Below, piece after piece: positions 44,062-52,938 of a stretch of 64,000 nucleotides of DNA. A program made the position numbers and the translations under genes. Below the pieces are notes generated by a model, which did no database searches, had not been told where the DNA came from, and saw only the letters and a program-made list of their open reading frames with translations. Numbering within the stretch: position 1 is the stretch's first letter; each line of letters begins with the position of its first letter. This stretch comes from JANQHS01 sp965267505 (GTDB lineage Bacteria; Bacteroidota; Bacteroidia; Cytophagales; CCMP332), in assembly GCA_965267505.1 (NCBI GenBank), contig OZ254081.1:558001-622000 (forward strand), written 5' to 3'.

Positions 44062-44331
44062 TTACCAACTAGCTTTGGTCAATCCAGGAATTTTTCCTTG
44101 AGAAGCCATTTCTCTAAAGGTCACCCTTGAGATCCCGAACTTCCTCATATACCCTTTTGGTCTTCCGGTAAGAAGGCAACGATTATGAAGCCTTACTTTA
44201 CTTGAATTCCTTGGTAGCTTATCAAGACCAACCCAATCTCCAGCTTCTTTCAAGGCTGCTCTTTTCTCAGCATACCTTTCAACAAGCTTTGCTCTTTTGA
44301 TCTCTCTTGCAATAACTGATTTCCTTGCCAT
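44062..44331 (-). CDS. rpsN: Ribosomal protein S14, zinc-free form
   Basis: This 89-residue S14 is the long C-minus type without the CxxC zinc site. It begins MARKSVIAREIKRAKLVERY and has NRCLLTGRPKGYMRKFGISR near the end. It is two bases after rplE and is the last gene before the rpsH promoter. Confidence 0.97.
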   Translation of the reverse strand: MARKSVIAREIKRAKLVERYAEKRAALKEAGDWVGLDKLPRNSSKVRLHNRCLLTGRPKGYMRKFGISRVTFREMASQGKIPGLTKASW

Positions 44332-44333
44332 CT

Positions 44334-44882
44334 TTAATTCTTTTTAAAAGGCATTCCAAACGCCTTTAGCAATTCAAAACCTTCTTCATCCGTACGAGCA
44401 GATGTTACGATGGTGATATCCATTCCGGAGATACGACTCACCTGGTCGATGCTTATCTCTGGAAAAATGATCTGTTCCTGTACACCCATTGTATAGTTTC
44501 CTCTTCCGTCGAAACTTTTAGGGCTAACTCCTCTGAAGTCTCTTACCCTTGGAAGAGAAACAGACATCAAGCGATCAAGGAATTCGTACATTTTCCTTCC
44601 CCTAAGAGTAACCTTGGCACCGATCTCCATTCCTTCTCTCAATTTGAAATTAGAAACCGCCTTTTTCGCTTTTACCGCGACTGCTTTCTGACCAGTGATC
44701 TGACCAAGCTCAGTCAAACCTGCTTCTAATTGCTTCTTGTCAGAAACAGCGATTCCGATACCTTTATTGATCGCAACCTTTTGGATGCGAGGAACCTGCA
44801 TAACTGAAGAGTAATTGAATTTCTCAACCAGTGCAGGAACGATCTCCTCTTTATATTTTGTAAGTAACCTAGCCTCAGACAT
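44334..44882 (-). CDS. rplE: Ribosomal protein L5
   Basis: This 182-residue protein binds 5S rRNA and touches the P-site tRNA. It shows MQVPRIQKVAINKGIGIAVS, GAKVTLRGRKMYEFLDRLM and RDFRGVSPKSFDGRGNYTMG. Its start overlaps the rplX end by 8 bases. Confidence 0.98.
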   Translation of the reverse strand: MSEARLLTKYKEEIVPALVEKFNYSSVMQVPRIQKVAINKGIGIAVSDKKQLEAGLTELGQITGQKAVAVKAKKAVSNFKLREGMEIGAKVTLRGRKMYEFLDRLMSVSLPRVRDFRGVSPKSFDGRGNYTMGVQEQIIFPEISIDQVSRISGMDITIVTSARTDEEGFELLKAFGMPFKKN

Positions 44883-45210
44883 TTTTTATGAATTCTCCGG
44901 TTTTCTTAGAATACCTCTGAAGTCTTCCTTCTTCGTTCAATTTGCGACCTACTCTTGATGCATCACCACTACCTGGATCTACGACCATTAGGTTGCTGAT
45001 ATGAACAGGAGCTTCGGTCTGCACAATACCTCCGTTTGGATTTTCCGCGGTTGGCTTATTGTGCTTGGTAACCATATTAACGGCTTCGACAATAGCGCGA
45101 TACTTTTTGGTATCGATCTCCATTACCCTGCCGGTCTTTCCTTTATCATTCCCGGAGAGAACCTTTACGGTATCTCCTTTTCTGATATGTATTTTGTTAA
45201 CCTTAGCCAT
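44875..45210 (-). CDS. rplX: Ribosomal protein L24
   Basis: This 111-residue assembly protein has the KOW motif HIRKGDTVKVLSGNDKGKTG and later NPNGGIVQTEAPVHISNLMV, with a slightly long C-terminus. It is 3 bases after rplN. Confidence 0.97.
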   Translation of the reverse strand: MAKVNKIHIRKGDTVKVLSGNDKGKTGRVMEIDTKKYRAIVEAVNMVTKHNKPTAENPNGGIVQTEAPVHISNLMVVDPGSGDASRVGRKLNEEGRLQRYSKKTGEFIKNV

Positions 45211-45213
45211 TCT

Positions 45214-45582
45214 TTATAGTACTTCTGGAGCCAATGAAACGATCTTCATGAACTGCTTTTCTCTTAGTTCACGAGCAACAGGACCGAAGATCCTGGTTCC
45301 CCTTGGTTCCTTTTGGTTATTAATTAGAACTGCAGCGTTTTCTTCAAACCTGATATAGGATCCATCGGTACGACGAACTTCCTTTTTGGTCCTTACTACA
45401 ACAGCTCTTGATATTGTTCCTTTCTTCATTGAACTTGAAGAAAGAGCAGATTTTACGGTAACTACGATCTGATCACCTACAGAAGCGTACCTTTTTCCGG
45501 TTCCACCAAGAACTCTAACACAAAGAACCTCTTTGGCCCCTGAGTTATCTGCTACGTTTAATCTACTTTCTTGCTGAATCAT
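45214..45582 (-). CDS. rplN: Ribosomal protein L14
   Basis: This 122-residue protein begins MIQQESRLNVADNSGAKEVL, has RTKKEVRRTDGSYIRFEENA and ends with ELREKQFMKIVSLAPEVL. Its ATG overlaps the rpsQ stop codon. Confidence 0.98.
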   Translation of the reverse strand: MIQQESRLNVADNSGAKEVLCVRVLGGTGKRYASVGDQIVVTVKSALSSSSMKKGTISRAVVVRTKKEVRRTDGSYIRFEENAAVLINNQKEPRGTRIFGPVARELREKQFMKIVSLAPEVL

Positions 45583-45836
45583 TATTTTGCTTTTTCGACG
45601 ATCTCAACAAGTCTCCATCTTTTGCTTTTGCTAAGAGGTCTTGTTTCCATCAATCTAACCGTATCACCTTCATTACACTCATTCTTTTCATCATGAGCGG
45701 TAAGTTTTGTGGTCTTCTTTACGAACTTGCCGTAAATAGGGTGCTTTACTTTTCTTTCAACAGCAACCACTATGGACTTATCCATTTTGTTGCTAACAAC
45801 CCTTCCTTGTCTTTCTTTTCTTAGATTCCTTTCCAT
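45582..45836 (-). CDS. rpsQ: Ribosomal protein S17
   Basis: This 84-residue OB-fold protein binds 16S helix 11. It has RKERQGRVVSNKMDKSIVVA and KHPIYGKFVKKTTKLTAHDE. Its ATG directly follows the rpmC stop codon with no gap. Confidence 0.98.
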   Translation of the reverse strand: MERNLRKERQGRVVSNKMDKSIVVAVERKVKHPIYGKFVKKTTKLTAHDEKNECNEGDTVRLMETRPLSKSKRWRLVEIVEKAK

Positions 45837-46040
45837 CTAGGCTTCTTTTTTAGCCATTCTAACTCTGGCCTCAGTTTTCAATTGGGCAATGGCCCTCCTG
45901 CTTTCCCTTATTTTGTTAGGGTTTTCAATAGGAGAAATAGCATGAGAAAACTTCAGTTTTCTAAGCATTTCTGATTCGACAAGGATCTTCTCCTTAATCT
46001 CTTCGTCCGTAAGGGCTTGTATGTCTTTATACTTTGTCAT
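45837..46040 (-). CDS. rpmC: Ribosomal protein L29
   Basis: This 67-residue protein lies near the tunnel exit. It has KYKDIQALTDEEIKEKIL and ENPNKIRESRRAIAQLKTE. I chose ATG 46040; a TTG two codons upstream would also be possible. The gene overlaps the rplP 3' end by 14 bases. Confidence 0.96.
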   Translation of the reverse strand: MTKYKDIQALTDEEIKEKILVESEMLRKLKFSHAISPIENPNKIRESRRAIAQLKTEARVRMAKKEA

Positions 46041-46458
46041 CTCCAACGTAATCTCGGCGTACCATGAATTTTGTTTTCACTCCCAATTTTTGAGCAGCAA
46101 GCCTCATAGCCTCTCTCGCAATTGGAGTAGGAACACCACCAACCTCGAACATGATAGTACCCGGCTTAACAACGGCTACCCAGTATTCCGGCGCTCCTTT
46201 ACCTTTACCCATCCTTACCTCTGCAGGCTTTTTGGTAATAGGTTTATCCGGGAAGATCCTGATCCAAACCTGTCCTTCCCTTTTCATATACCTGGTCATT
46301 GCGATCCTGGCAGCTTCAATTTGCCTGGAGGTAATGAATCCTGGTTCAAGGGATTTAAGCCCAAAACTTCCGAAGGTTATTTGAAACCCGCGAGTAGCTA
46401 GTCCTTTGACTCTTCCCTTTTGCTTTTTCCTAAACTTTGTTCTTTTCGGCTGAAGCAT
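46027..46458 (-). CDS. rplP: Ribosomal protein L16
   Basis: This 143-residue protein is needed for A-site tRNA binding. It begins MLQPKRTKFRKKQKGRVKGL, with FGSFGLKSLEPGFITSRQIE and MGKGKGAPEYWVAVVKPGTI. It is 15 bases after rpsC. Confidence 0.98.
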   Translation of the reverse strand: MLQPKRTKFRKKQKGRVKGLATRGFQITFGSFGLKSLEPGFITSRQIEAARIAMTRYMKREGQVWIRIFPDKPITKKPAEVRMGKGKGAPEYWVAVVKPGTIMFEVGGVPTPIAREAMRLAAQKLGVKTKFMVRRDYVGDDKV

Positions 46459-46473
46459 CCTTAATTCCTTTTA

Positions 46474-47193
46474 TTATCTCCTTCTCTTTCTTCCGGAATC
46501 TCTTTTTCCTCCACCGCCTCTTTGTCCCTGGTTGCTGGACAATCCTACGTTTGGAGAAAGATCCCTTTTACCATAAACCTCACCATGGAAGATCCATACT
46601 TTGATACCGATCTTTCCGTATACGGTTTGAGCTTCTGAGATAGCATAATCTATATCCGCTCTGATGGTATGCAATGGAATTCTACCTTCCTTATACATTT
46701 CAGATCTTGCCATTTCAGCTCCACCCAATCTTCCCGCTGCAGAGATCTTGATACCCAAGGCTCCAACTCTCATAGCAGAAGCAATTGCTTGTTTCATTGC
46801 TCTTCTATATGAGATCCTCCCTTCCAACTGCTGGGCGATTCCCATTCCAACAAGTTTCGCATCCAATTCAGGACGCTTGATCTCGAAGATGTTGATCTGA
46901 ACATCTTTCCCTGTGATCTTTTTAAGCTCTTCTTTTAGGTTATCAACTTCAGCTCCACCTTTTCCAATTACGACACCTGGTCTTGCGGTGTGGATAGTAA
47001 TGGTGATCCTTTTGATGGTCCTTTCAATGATGATCTTTGAGATCCCACCTTTAGGGATCCTGGCGTGGATATATTTTCTAATCCTCTCGTCCTCGATCAA
47101 CTTTTGGGAGAATTGTTTTCCACCGTACCATGCGGAATCCCATCCCTTAACATGACCTAACCTAAAACCTATGGGGTTTGATTTCTGACCCAT
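46474..47193 (-). CDS. rpsC: Ribosomal protein S3
   Basis: This 239-residue protein helps unwind mRNA at the entry tunnel. It has GQKSNPIGFRLGHVKGWDS, a KH domain with RPGVVIGKGGAEVDNLKEEL, and AAGRLGGAEMARSEMYKEGR. The C-terminus is a Gly/Arg/Lys tail. It directly follows rplV. Confidence 0.98.
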   Translation of the reverse strand: MGQKSNPIGFRLGHVKGWDSAWYGGKQFSQKLIEDERIRKYIHARIPKGGISKIIIERTIKRITITIHTARPGVVIGKGGAEVDNLKEELKKITGKDVQINIFEIKRPELDAKLVGMGIAQQLEGRISYRRAMKQAIASAMRVGALGIKISAAGRLGGAEMARSEMYKEGRIPLHTIRADIDYAISEAQTVYGKIGIKVWIFHGEVYGKRDLSPNVGLSSNQGQRGGGGKRDSGRKRRR

Positions 47194-47688
47194 TTAATTT
47201 TTCTTTTCGTTTGTCTCTTTCTTTTCAACCTTAGAAGATGCCTTAGGAGCAGCTTTCTTTGAGGAAGCTTCAGCTTTTTTAGGGCTTGTTTTCTTTGGAG
47301 CTTCTTCTTTTTTGGTTTCTTTCTTTTCAGGTGCTATGGCTTCTTCTACCATTGCATCTACCACCAAAGTGATGTGGTTGGATCTCTTTCTGATCCTGTG
47401 AGCTCTACCCTGAGGAGCAGGTCTTAACCTTTTTAAGGTTCTTCCCTGATCTACATAAAGGGTCTTGATGTAAAGATTTGCTCCGTCTACATTTTCATCT
47501 TCATTCTTGTTCTGCCAGTTTGATATAGCAGAAAGAAGAACTTTTTCGATGTATTCAGAACCAACCTTAGGTTCGAACTTCAATAAGCCCAAAGCCCTTT
47601 CAACCTTTTCTCCTCTGACCAGGTCAGCAACCATCCTCATTTTTCGAGGAGAGATAGGGCAATTCTTAAGTTTTGCTACAGCTTCCAT
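47194..47688 (-). CDS. rplV: Ribosomal protein L22 with Lys-rich tail
   Basis: The L22 core covers the first 115 residues, including KLKNCPISPRKMRMVADLVR and RAHRIRKRSNHITLVV; its loop lines the exit tunnel. A tail of about 45 residues rich in Lys, Ala, Ser and Glu follows. I chose ATG 47688, as the codon just before it is a TTG. Confidence 0.97.
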   Translation of the reverse strand: MEAVAKLKNCPISPRKMRMVADLVRGEKVERALGLLKFEPKVGSEYIEKVLLSAISNWQNKNEDENVDGANLYIKTLYVDQGRTLKRLRPAPQGRAHRIRKRSNHITLVVDAMVEEAIAPEKKETKKEEAPKKTSPKKAEASSKKAAPKASSKVEKKETNEKKN

Positions 47689-47697
47689 CAATCAGCT

Positions 47698-47967
47698 CTA
47701 TTTATCTTTTCTACCGGTATGACCCCTAAAATTTCTAGTTGGAGCAAATTCACCCAACTTATGGCCAACCATGTTCTCAGAAATAAAAACAGGAATGAAC
47801 TTGTTTCCATTATGAACGGCGAAGGTGTGACCTACAAACTCAGGTGAGATCATCGATCTCCTTGACCAGGTTTTGATCACTGATTTTTTTCCTGATTCAT
47901 TCATTGTTTCAACCTTTTTCTCAAGGCGAAAATCAATGTATGGTCCCTTTTTTAAAGATCTAGCCAT
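47698..47967 (-). CDS. rpsS: Ribosomal protein S19
   Basis: This 89-residue protein in the 30S head begins MARSLKKGPYIDFRLEKKVE and has TWSRRSMISPEFVGHTFAVH and LGEFAPTRNFRGH. Its ATG overlaps the rplB stop codon. Confidence 0.98.
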   Translation of the reverse strand: MARSLKKGPYIDFRLEKKVETMNESGKKSVIKTWSRRSMISPEFVGHTFAVHNGNKFIPVFISENMVGHKLGEFAPTRNFRGHTGRKDK

Positions 47968-48788
47968 TATTTTTTCTTACTAACTATTAATCTATCAGAG
48001 TATTTGTTCGGCCTTCGGGTTTTCAATCCTTTGGCATAAACTCCAGTTCTTGATCTTGGGTGTCCTCCAGAAGATTTACCTTCTCCACCACCCATTGGGT
48101 GATCTACCGGGTTCATTGCAACACCTCTGGTACGAGGTCTATTACCTAACCATCTGTTCCTTCCAGCCTTTCCAAGAGTAGTATTCATATGATCTCCATT
48201 GGAAACCACACCAATGGTTGCGAAGCAATTGCTAAGAACCAATCTCATTTCCCCTGAAGGCATTTTGATGGTTGCATATTTTCCTTCTCTCGCAACAAGC
48301 TGTGCACTGGATCCAGCAGAACGAACCAAGGCTCCGCCTTTTCCAGGCTTGATCTCAATGTTATGGATCACGGTACCCAAAGGAATCTTGGTCAATGGAA
48401 GAGAATAACCGATCTCTGGTGGTTGGTTTTCCCCAGCATTAATGGTCATTCCCACTTTCAAAGCATTTGGAGCAAGGATATACCTTTTCTCTCCATCCTT
48501 ATACACAATAAGTGCGATGAAAGCAGTCCTGTTCGGATCATATTCCAAAGTCTTGACAATACCAGGGATATCTCTTTTATCCCTTTTGAAGTCGATAACT
48601 CTGTATTTTCTTTTATGTCCACCACCTACATTACGTACAGTGGTCCTACCCTGACTGTTCCTTCCACTTTTAGAATTCTTTCCAACAAGAAGGCTCTTTT
48701 CAGGCTTATCTCCTGACAAAGCACTAAACACAGGGGCCAACCTGTGTCTCTGTCCTGGGGTAATCGGTTTTAATTTCTTTATAGCCAT
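47967..48788 (-). CDS. rplB: Ribosomal protein L2
   Basis: This 273-residue protein is needed for subunit joining and peptidyl transfer. It has GRNSQGRTTVRNVGGGHKRK, GTVIHNIEIKPGKGGALVRS and PVDHPMGGGEGKSSGGHPRS with the conserved His. It is 12 bases after rplW. Confidence 0.98.
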   Translation of the reverse strand: MAIKKLKPITPGQRHRLAPVFSALSGDKPEKSLLVGKNSKSGRNSQGRTTVRNVGGGHKRKYRVIDFKRDKRDIPGIVKTLEYDPNRTAFIALIVYKDGEKRYILAPNALKVGMTINAGENQPPEIGYSLPLTKIPLGTVIHNIEIKPGKGGALVRSAGSSAQLVAREGKYATIKMPSGEMRLVLSNCFATIGVVSNGDHMNTTLGKAGRNRWLGNRPRTRGVAMNPVDHPMGGGEGKSSGGHPRSRTGVYAKGLKTRRPNKYSDRLIVSKKK

Positions 48789-48800
48789 TCCTGCTGAATC

Positions 48801-49088
48801 TTATATTTCACTATAAAAGTCAATGATCTCTCCATCCGCCAAACTCACAATAGCCTTCTTATATGAAGGAGAGTTACCAGCTAAAACTCGGGTCTTTGTA
48901 TACCTTGTTTTAGGCTTTCCCGGGATCACAGCAGTATTTACTGATGTGACACTTACTCCGTAAAGTTTTTCTACTTCCTTTTTGATCTCCACTTTGTTGG
49001 CTTTCTTGTCAACAACAAAGGCATACTTACCTTCTTCTGACAAGTCAGTCATTTTCTCGGATACCAATGGTTTTATCAGAATTCCCAT
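48801..49088 (-). CDS. rplW: Ribosomal protein L23
   Basis: This 95-residue protein at the tunnel exit is a docking site for SRP and trigger factor. It begins MGILIKPLVSEKMTDLSEEG and has KYAFVVDKKANKVEIKKEVE. It is one base after rplD. Confidence 0.97.
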   Translation of the reverse strand: MGILIKPLVSEKMTDLSEEGKYAFVVDKKANKVEIKKEVEKLYGVSVTSVNTAVIPGKPKTRYTKTRVLAGNSPSYKKAIVSLADGEIIDFYSEI

Positions 49089-49089
49089 C

Positions 49090-49716
49090 TTATTTGAAAG
49101 TTTCTTCTAGTTGCTTCAGTCCGCTTTCGGTTATTACCAAAGCATTTGAATTCATGAAATCATAAGTAGAAGCCTGATCAGCAGGAAGAACCTTGGATGA
49201 AGAGATATTCCTCGCAGACTTATATATAGAGTTAACCACTCCACCTGTCAGCAATAGAACTTTTTTGTCTGCTAATTCAAGCTTGTTCAAGATCTCAACC
49301 ATCTTTTTGGTCTTAGGCTCTTCCATGTTGAAGTCCTCAATGATCTTGACCTGCTTTTCTTTTGCTTTTAGAGATAGTGCGCTTTTTCTTGCAGCTTCTC
49401 TTTCCTTGCGGTTCATTTTGAACCAATAGTCTCTTGGTCTTGGACCAAATACTCTACCTCCACCTCTAAAGAGTGGGGATTTGATACTACCAGCTCTAGC
49501 TGTACCAGTACCTTTTTGTCTTTTTAGTTTTTTAGTCGATCCGTGGATCTCAGCTCTTTCCCTTGATTGGGCAGTTCCCTGACGGTTGGATGCCAAGAAC
49601 TGTTTTACGGATAGATAAAGAAGGTGCTCATTTGGCTCAACCTTGAAAACCGCATCAGATAGATTCGCGGACTTTCCGGTTTCCTTTCCTTCAATATTTA
49701 AAATTGGAAGCTTCAT
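49090..49716 (-). CDS. rplD: Ribosomal protein L4
   Basis: This 208-residue protein lines the exit tunnel. It has SNRQGTAQSRERAEIHGSTK, GTGTARAGSIKSPLFRGGGR and FGPRPRDYWFKMNRKEREAA. In E. coli L4 represses its own operon; no such site is evident here. It is one base after rplC. Confidence 0.98.
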   Translation of the reverse strand: MKLPILNIEGKETGKSANLSDAVFKVEPNEHLLYLSVKQFLASNRQGTAQSRERAEIHGSTKKLKRQKGTGTARAGSIKSPLFRGGGRVFGPRPRDYWFKMNRKEREAARKSALSLKAKEKQVKIIEDFNMEEPKTKKMVEILNKLELADKKVLLLTGGVVNSIYKSARNISSSKVLPADQASTYDFMNSNALVITESGLKQLEETFK

Positions 49717-49717
49717 C

Positions 49718-50338
49718 TTATTTTTCTATTAGAACAATTGAGTTCTTAGCTCCTGGAATGGAACCGCTTACAACCATTAAATTTTGTTCAGGCATGATCT
49801 TTAAAACCTTAAGGTTCAAAACCGTAACCCTTTCATTTCCCATTCTTCCGGCCATTCTCATTCCTTTGAAAACTCTTGCTGGGAAAGACGCACCACCAAT
49901 AGATCCTGGAGCCCTTTGACGGTTGTGTTGACCGTGGGTTTGATCTCCCACACCAGCAAAATTGTGCCTTTTCACTACTCCCTGGAAGCCTTTTCCCTTT
50001 GAAGTACCAACAACATCCACAAATTCTCCTTCCTCAAAAACATCTGCCAATTTCACTTCCTGACCCAACTGAAAATCACCTTCAACATCTCTGAATTCAA
50101 CTGAGTGCATCATCGGCTCAACACCGGCTTTTTTGTAATGTCCTTGAAGGGCTTTAGAGGTGTTTTTCTCTTTTCTTTCACCATGAGCGATCTGAACGGC
50201 ATTATATCCATCCGTCTCCTCATTTTTGATTTGAGTCACAACACATGGACCAGCCTCTATTACAGTGCAGGCAAGACTTTTTCCGTCTTCACCGAAAACA
50301 CTGGTCATTCCAATTTTTTTTCCAATAAGCCCTGTCAT
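49718..50338 (-). CDS. rplC: Ribosomal protein L3
   Basis: This 206-residue protein reaches towards the peptidyl-transferase centre. It begins MTGLIGKKIGMTSVFGEDGK and has GTSKGKGFQGVVKRHNFAG and QHNRQRAPGSIGGASFPARV. It heads the transcription unit rplC-rpsN and has its own promoter about 57 bases upstream, separated from rpsJ by a terminator. Confidence 0.98.
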   Translation of the reverse strand: MTGLIGKKIGMTSVFGEDGKSLACTVIEAGPCVVTQIKNEETDGYNAVQIAHGERKEKNTSKALQGHYKKAGVEPMMHSVEFRDVEGDFQLGQEVKLADVFEEGEFVDVVGTSKGKGFQGVVKRHNFAGVGDQTHGQHNRQRAPGSIGGASFPARVFKGMRMAGRMGNERVTVLNLKVLKIMPEQNLMVVSGSIPGAKNSIVLIEK

Positions 50339-50360
50339 AACATTTATTTTCTTCCTTTAT

Positions 50361-50425
50361 TCGCGCCCTGAAAATGGGCTGAAAAAAAGGACTGCAAAGG
50401 TAGTAAATTCTGTTTTTCAGTCCAA
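50361..50425 (-). promoter_or_regulatory. rplC promoter and leader
   Basis: On the minus strand, TTG (50425-50423), a 20-base spacer, and TACCTTTG (50402-50395) give a good Bacteroidota promoter. The leader begins with CAGTCC and contains GCCC paired with GGGC across a 7-base loop, then GCGAATAAA. The same CAGTCC and GCGAATAAA words flank the hairpin of the rpsL leader. Confidence 0.75.
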
Positions 50426-50430
50426 GGTCA

Positions 50431-50466
50431 AAACAAAAAAAGAGACCAAGCTTTTGGCTTGATCTC
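50431..50466 (-). terminator. Intrinsic terminator after rpsJ
   Basis: On the minus strand a 10-base-pair stem with one G-U pair (50442-50451 with 50457-50466) closes a 5-base loop and is followed by seven U residues, then GUUUU. It lies 21 bases after the rpsJ stop, so the rpsL-rpsJ unit ends here, and directly precedes the rplC promoter. Confidence 0.82.
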
Positions 50467-50487
50467 CTTGTCAGGATTTCTTGTTTC

Positions 50488-50793
50488 TTAGACCTTGATT
50501 TCTACTTCAACTCCACTAGGTAATTCAAGCTTCATCAAAGCATCCACAGTCTTGGTACTGGTCGAATAAATATCTACCAGACGCTTGTAGGTACAAAGCT
50601 GAAACTGCTCTCTAGATTCCTTATTAACATGAGGAGATCTTAGAACTGTGAATATTTCCTTTTCTGTAGGAAGCGGAATAGGACCACTAACTACGGCACC
50701 TGTTGATTTTACAGCCCTTACAATCTTTTCTGACGATTTGTCGATCAGATTGTGATCGTAAGACTTAAGCTTTATTCTAATTTTCTGATTCAT
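50488..50793 (-). CDS. rpsJ: Ribosomal protein S10
   Basis: This 101-residue protein, also a NusA/NusB-linked antitermination factor, has QKIRIKLKSYDHNLIDKSSE and SGPIPLPTEKEIFTVLRSPH. Here it is the last gene of the rpsL-rpsG-fusA-rpsJ unit rather than the first gene of an S10 operon, since a terminator and a promoter separate it from rplC. Confidence 0.98.
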   Translation of the reverse strand: MNQKIRIKLKSYDHNLIDKSSEKIVRAVKSTGAVVSGPIPLPTEKEIFTVLRSPHVNKESREQFQLCTYKRLVDIYSTSTKTVDALMKLELPSGVEVEIKV

Positions 50794-50805
50794 GGACTGT
50801 ATTAA

Positions 50806-52932
50806 TTAAACAGTTGCACTTTTTTCTGAAGCGATAACTTCTTCCGCGATATTGTTAGGAACGAAATCATAGTGTGAGAAAGTAAGGGTCGCTGCTGCCC
50901 TACCGGAAGTCAATGTCCTTAGGTCGGTAACATATCCGAACAACTCAGACAAAGGAACATCAGACTTGATCACCTGGGCACCACCACGGGTATCCATTCC
51001 TTTCATTACACCTCTCCTTCTGTTAAGGTCACCAGTTACTGCACCGGTAAACTCATCAGGAGTTACAACTTCAACAGCCATAATTGGCTCCATCAATTTT
51101 GGTGTACACTTTGGAGCTGCTGATTTGAAACCAAGTTTCGCAGCAACCTCAAATGATAGAGAATCGGAGTCAACATCGTGGAAAGAACCATGATATAGAC
51201 GAACCTTCATGCTATCGATCGGGTATCCGGCTAGTACTCCATTCATCATGGCCTGCTCAAAACCTTTCTCAACAGATGGGATATATTCTCTTGGGATTGC
51301 TCCACCAACGATCTCATTGACGAATTCCAATCCTTCTTTTCCATCTTCTTTAGGTCCGATCTCAAACACAATGTCCGCGAACTTACCCCTACCACCGGTT
51401 TGTTTCTTATAAACCTCTTTATGCTCAACAGAGCTGGTCAAGGCTTCTTTATATGCTACCTGAGGAGCACCTTGGTTGATCTCAACTTTGAATTCACGCT
51501 TTAACCTATCGATAATGATCTCAAGGTGAAGCTCACCCATTCCCTTAAGAACGGTTTGACCTGTTTCGTGATTGGTCTCAACAACAAGTGTTGGATCCTC
51601 TTCCAAAAGCTTAGAAACAGCAATACCTAGTTTGTCAACATCAGCTTGTTTCTTAGGCTCAATAGCATACCCGATCACTGGATCGGGGAAAGACATTTCT
51701 TCAAGGATAACTTTGTGCTTTTCATCACAAAGAGTATCTCCTGTTTTGATGTCTTTGAAACCTACAGCAGCACAAATGTCACCAGCTTCAACAAAATCTA
51801 TAGGATTCTGCTTGTTTGAGTGCATTTGCACCAACCTTGAAATTCTTTCTTTCTTTCCGGTCCTTGTATTGTATACATAGGAACCTGCATCTAATTTGCC
51901 AGAGTAGGCACGAAGGAAACAAAGTCTTCCTACGAATGGATCGGTCATGATCTTAAATGCAAGACCAGCAAAGTGATCAGAAGCTTCTGGTTTCCTTTCA
52001 ACTTCCTCGTCGGTATCAGGGTTGATACCTTTTACGGGAGGAAGGTCCAATGGAGAAGGAAGGAAAGAAATTACCGCATCCAATAAAGCCTGTACTCCTT
52101 TATTCTTGAAAGCTGAACCAACAAGGACAGGGGAGAAAGACATATCGATCACAGCTTTCCTTACAGCAGCTCTTACTTCATCATCAGTGATCGAATCTGG
52201 ATCCTCATCATACTTAAGGAATAGCTCCTCATCATATAATGCTACATTCTCAATCAATTCATCTCTCCACTTCTTAACATCCTCTTTCAATTCTTCAGGA
52301 ATATCAATAACCTCATATGTCATTCCCTGGTCTTCCTCGTTCCAAACTATAGCCTCGTTTTTCACAAGGTCAACAACTCCCTTGAAATTATCTTCAGCTC
52401 CAATAGGAATTTGAAGAGGAACAGGATTAGCTCCCAATTTATCTTTGATCTCAGCTACCACATTAAAGAAGTCTGATCCTACCCTATCCATTTTGTTTAC
52501 AAAACAGATCCTCGGAACCTTGTACTTATCCGCCTGACGCCATACGGTCTCAGACTGTGGCTCTACTCCTGATACAGCACAAAAAAGTGCTACAGCACCG
52601 TCAAGCACCCTTAGAGATCTTTCAACCTCAACGGTAAAGTCAACGTGACCAGGAGTATCAATAATGTTTACTTTATAAGACTCGGTGTCTGGAGTGTTCT
52701 TTCCTTGCTCAGTTGGATAGTTCCAATTTGTGGTTGTTGCAGCGGAGGTAATTGTAATTCCTCTTTCCTGCTCCTGAGCCATCCAGTCCATGGTTGCAGC
52801 ACCATCGTGCACCTCACCGATCTTGTGGGTCATACCTGTATAATACAGAACCCTTTCGGTGGTGGTTGTTTTTCCGGCATCAATGTGGGCCATGATACCG
52901 ATATTCCTTGTGTAATTGAGATCTCTACTCAT
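50806..52932 (-). CDS. fusA: Elongation factor G
   Basis: This 708-residue GTPase drives translocation. It has the P-loop AHIDAGKT (15-22), switch motif RGITITSAATT, DTPGHVDF and NKMD, then the domain IV region with GRGKFADIVFEIGPKEDG and SDVPLSELFGYVTDLRTLTS. Length is that of a full EF-G. It lies 6 bases after rpsG and 12 bases before rpsJ. Confidence 0.98.
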   Translation of the reverse strand: MSRDLNYTRNIGIMAHIDAGKTTTTERVLYYTGMTHKIGEVHDGAATMDWMAQEQERGITITSAATTTNWNYPTEQGKNTPDTESYKVNIIDTPGHVDFTVEVERSLRVLDGAVALFCAVSGVEPQSETVWRQADKYKVPRICFVNKMDRVGSDFFNVVAEIKDKLGANPVPLQIPIGAEDNFKGVVDLVKNEAIVWNEEDQGMTYEVIDIPEELKEDVKKWRDELIENVALYDEELFLKYDEDPDSITDDEVRAAVRKAVIDMSFSPVLVGSAFKNKGVQALLDAVISFLPSPLDLPPVKGINPDTDEEVERKPEASDHFAGLAFKIMTDPFVGRLCFLRAYSGKLDAGSYVYNTRTGKKERISRLVQMHSNKQNPIDFVEAGDICAAVGFKDIKTGDTLCDEKHKVILEEMSFPDPVIGYAIEPKKQADVDKLGIAVSKLLEEDPTLVVETNHETGQTVLKGMGELHLEIIIDRLKREFKVEINQGAPQVAYKEALTSSVEHKEVYKKQTGGRGKFADIVFEIGPKEDGKEGLEFVNEIVGGAIPREYIPSVEKGFEQAMMNGVLAGYPIDSMKVRLYHGSFHDVDSDSLSFEVAAKLGFKSAAPKCTPKLMEPIMAVEVVTPDEFTGAVTGDLNRRRGVMKGMDTRGGAQVIKSDVPLSELFGYVTDLRTLTSGRAAATLTFSHYDFVPNNIAEEVIASEKSATV

Positions 52933-52938
52933 CAGTTC

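Noticed and set aside
46021..46401. 126-codon open frame antisense to rplP
   Set aside because: Shadow of a conserved ribosomal gene with no features of its own.
50336..50347. Mini frame ATG-TTA-TGA overlapping the rplC start
   Set aside because: A two-codon frame can arise by chance in an A/T-rich leader; no evidence for regulation.
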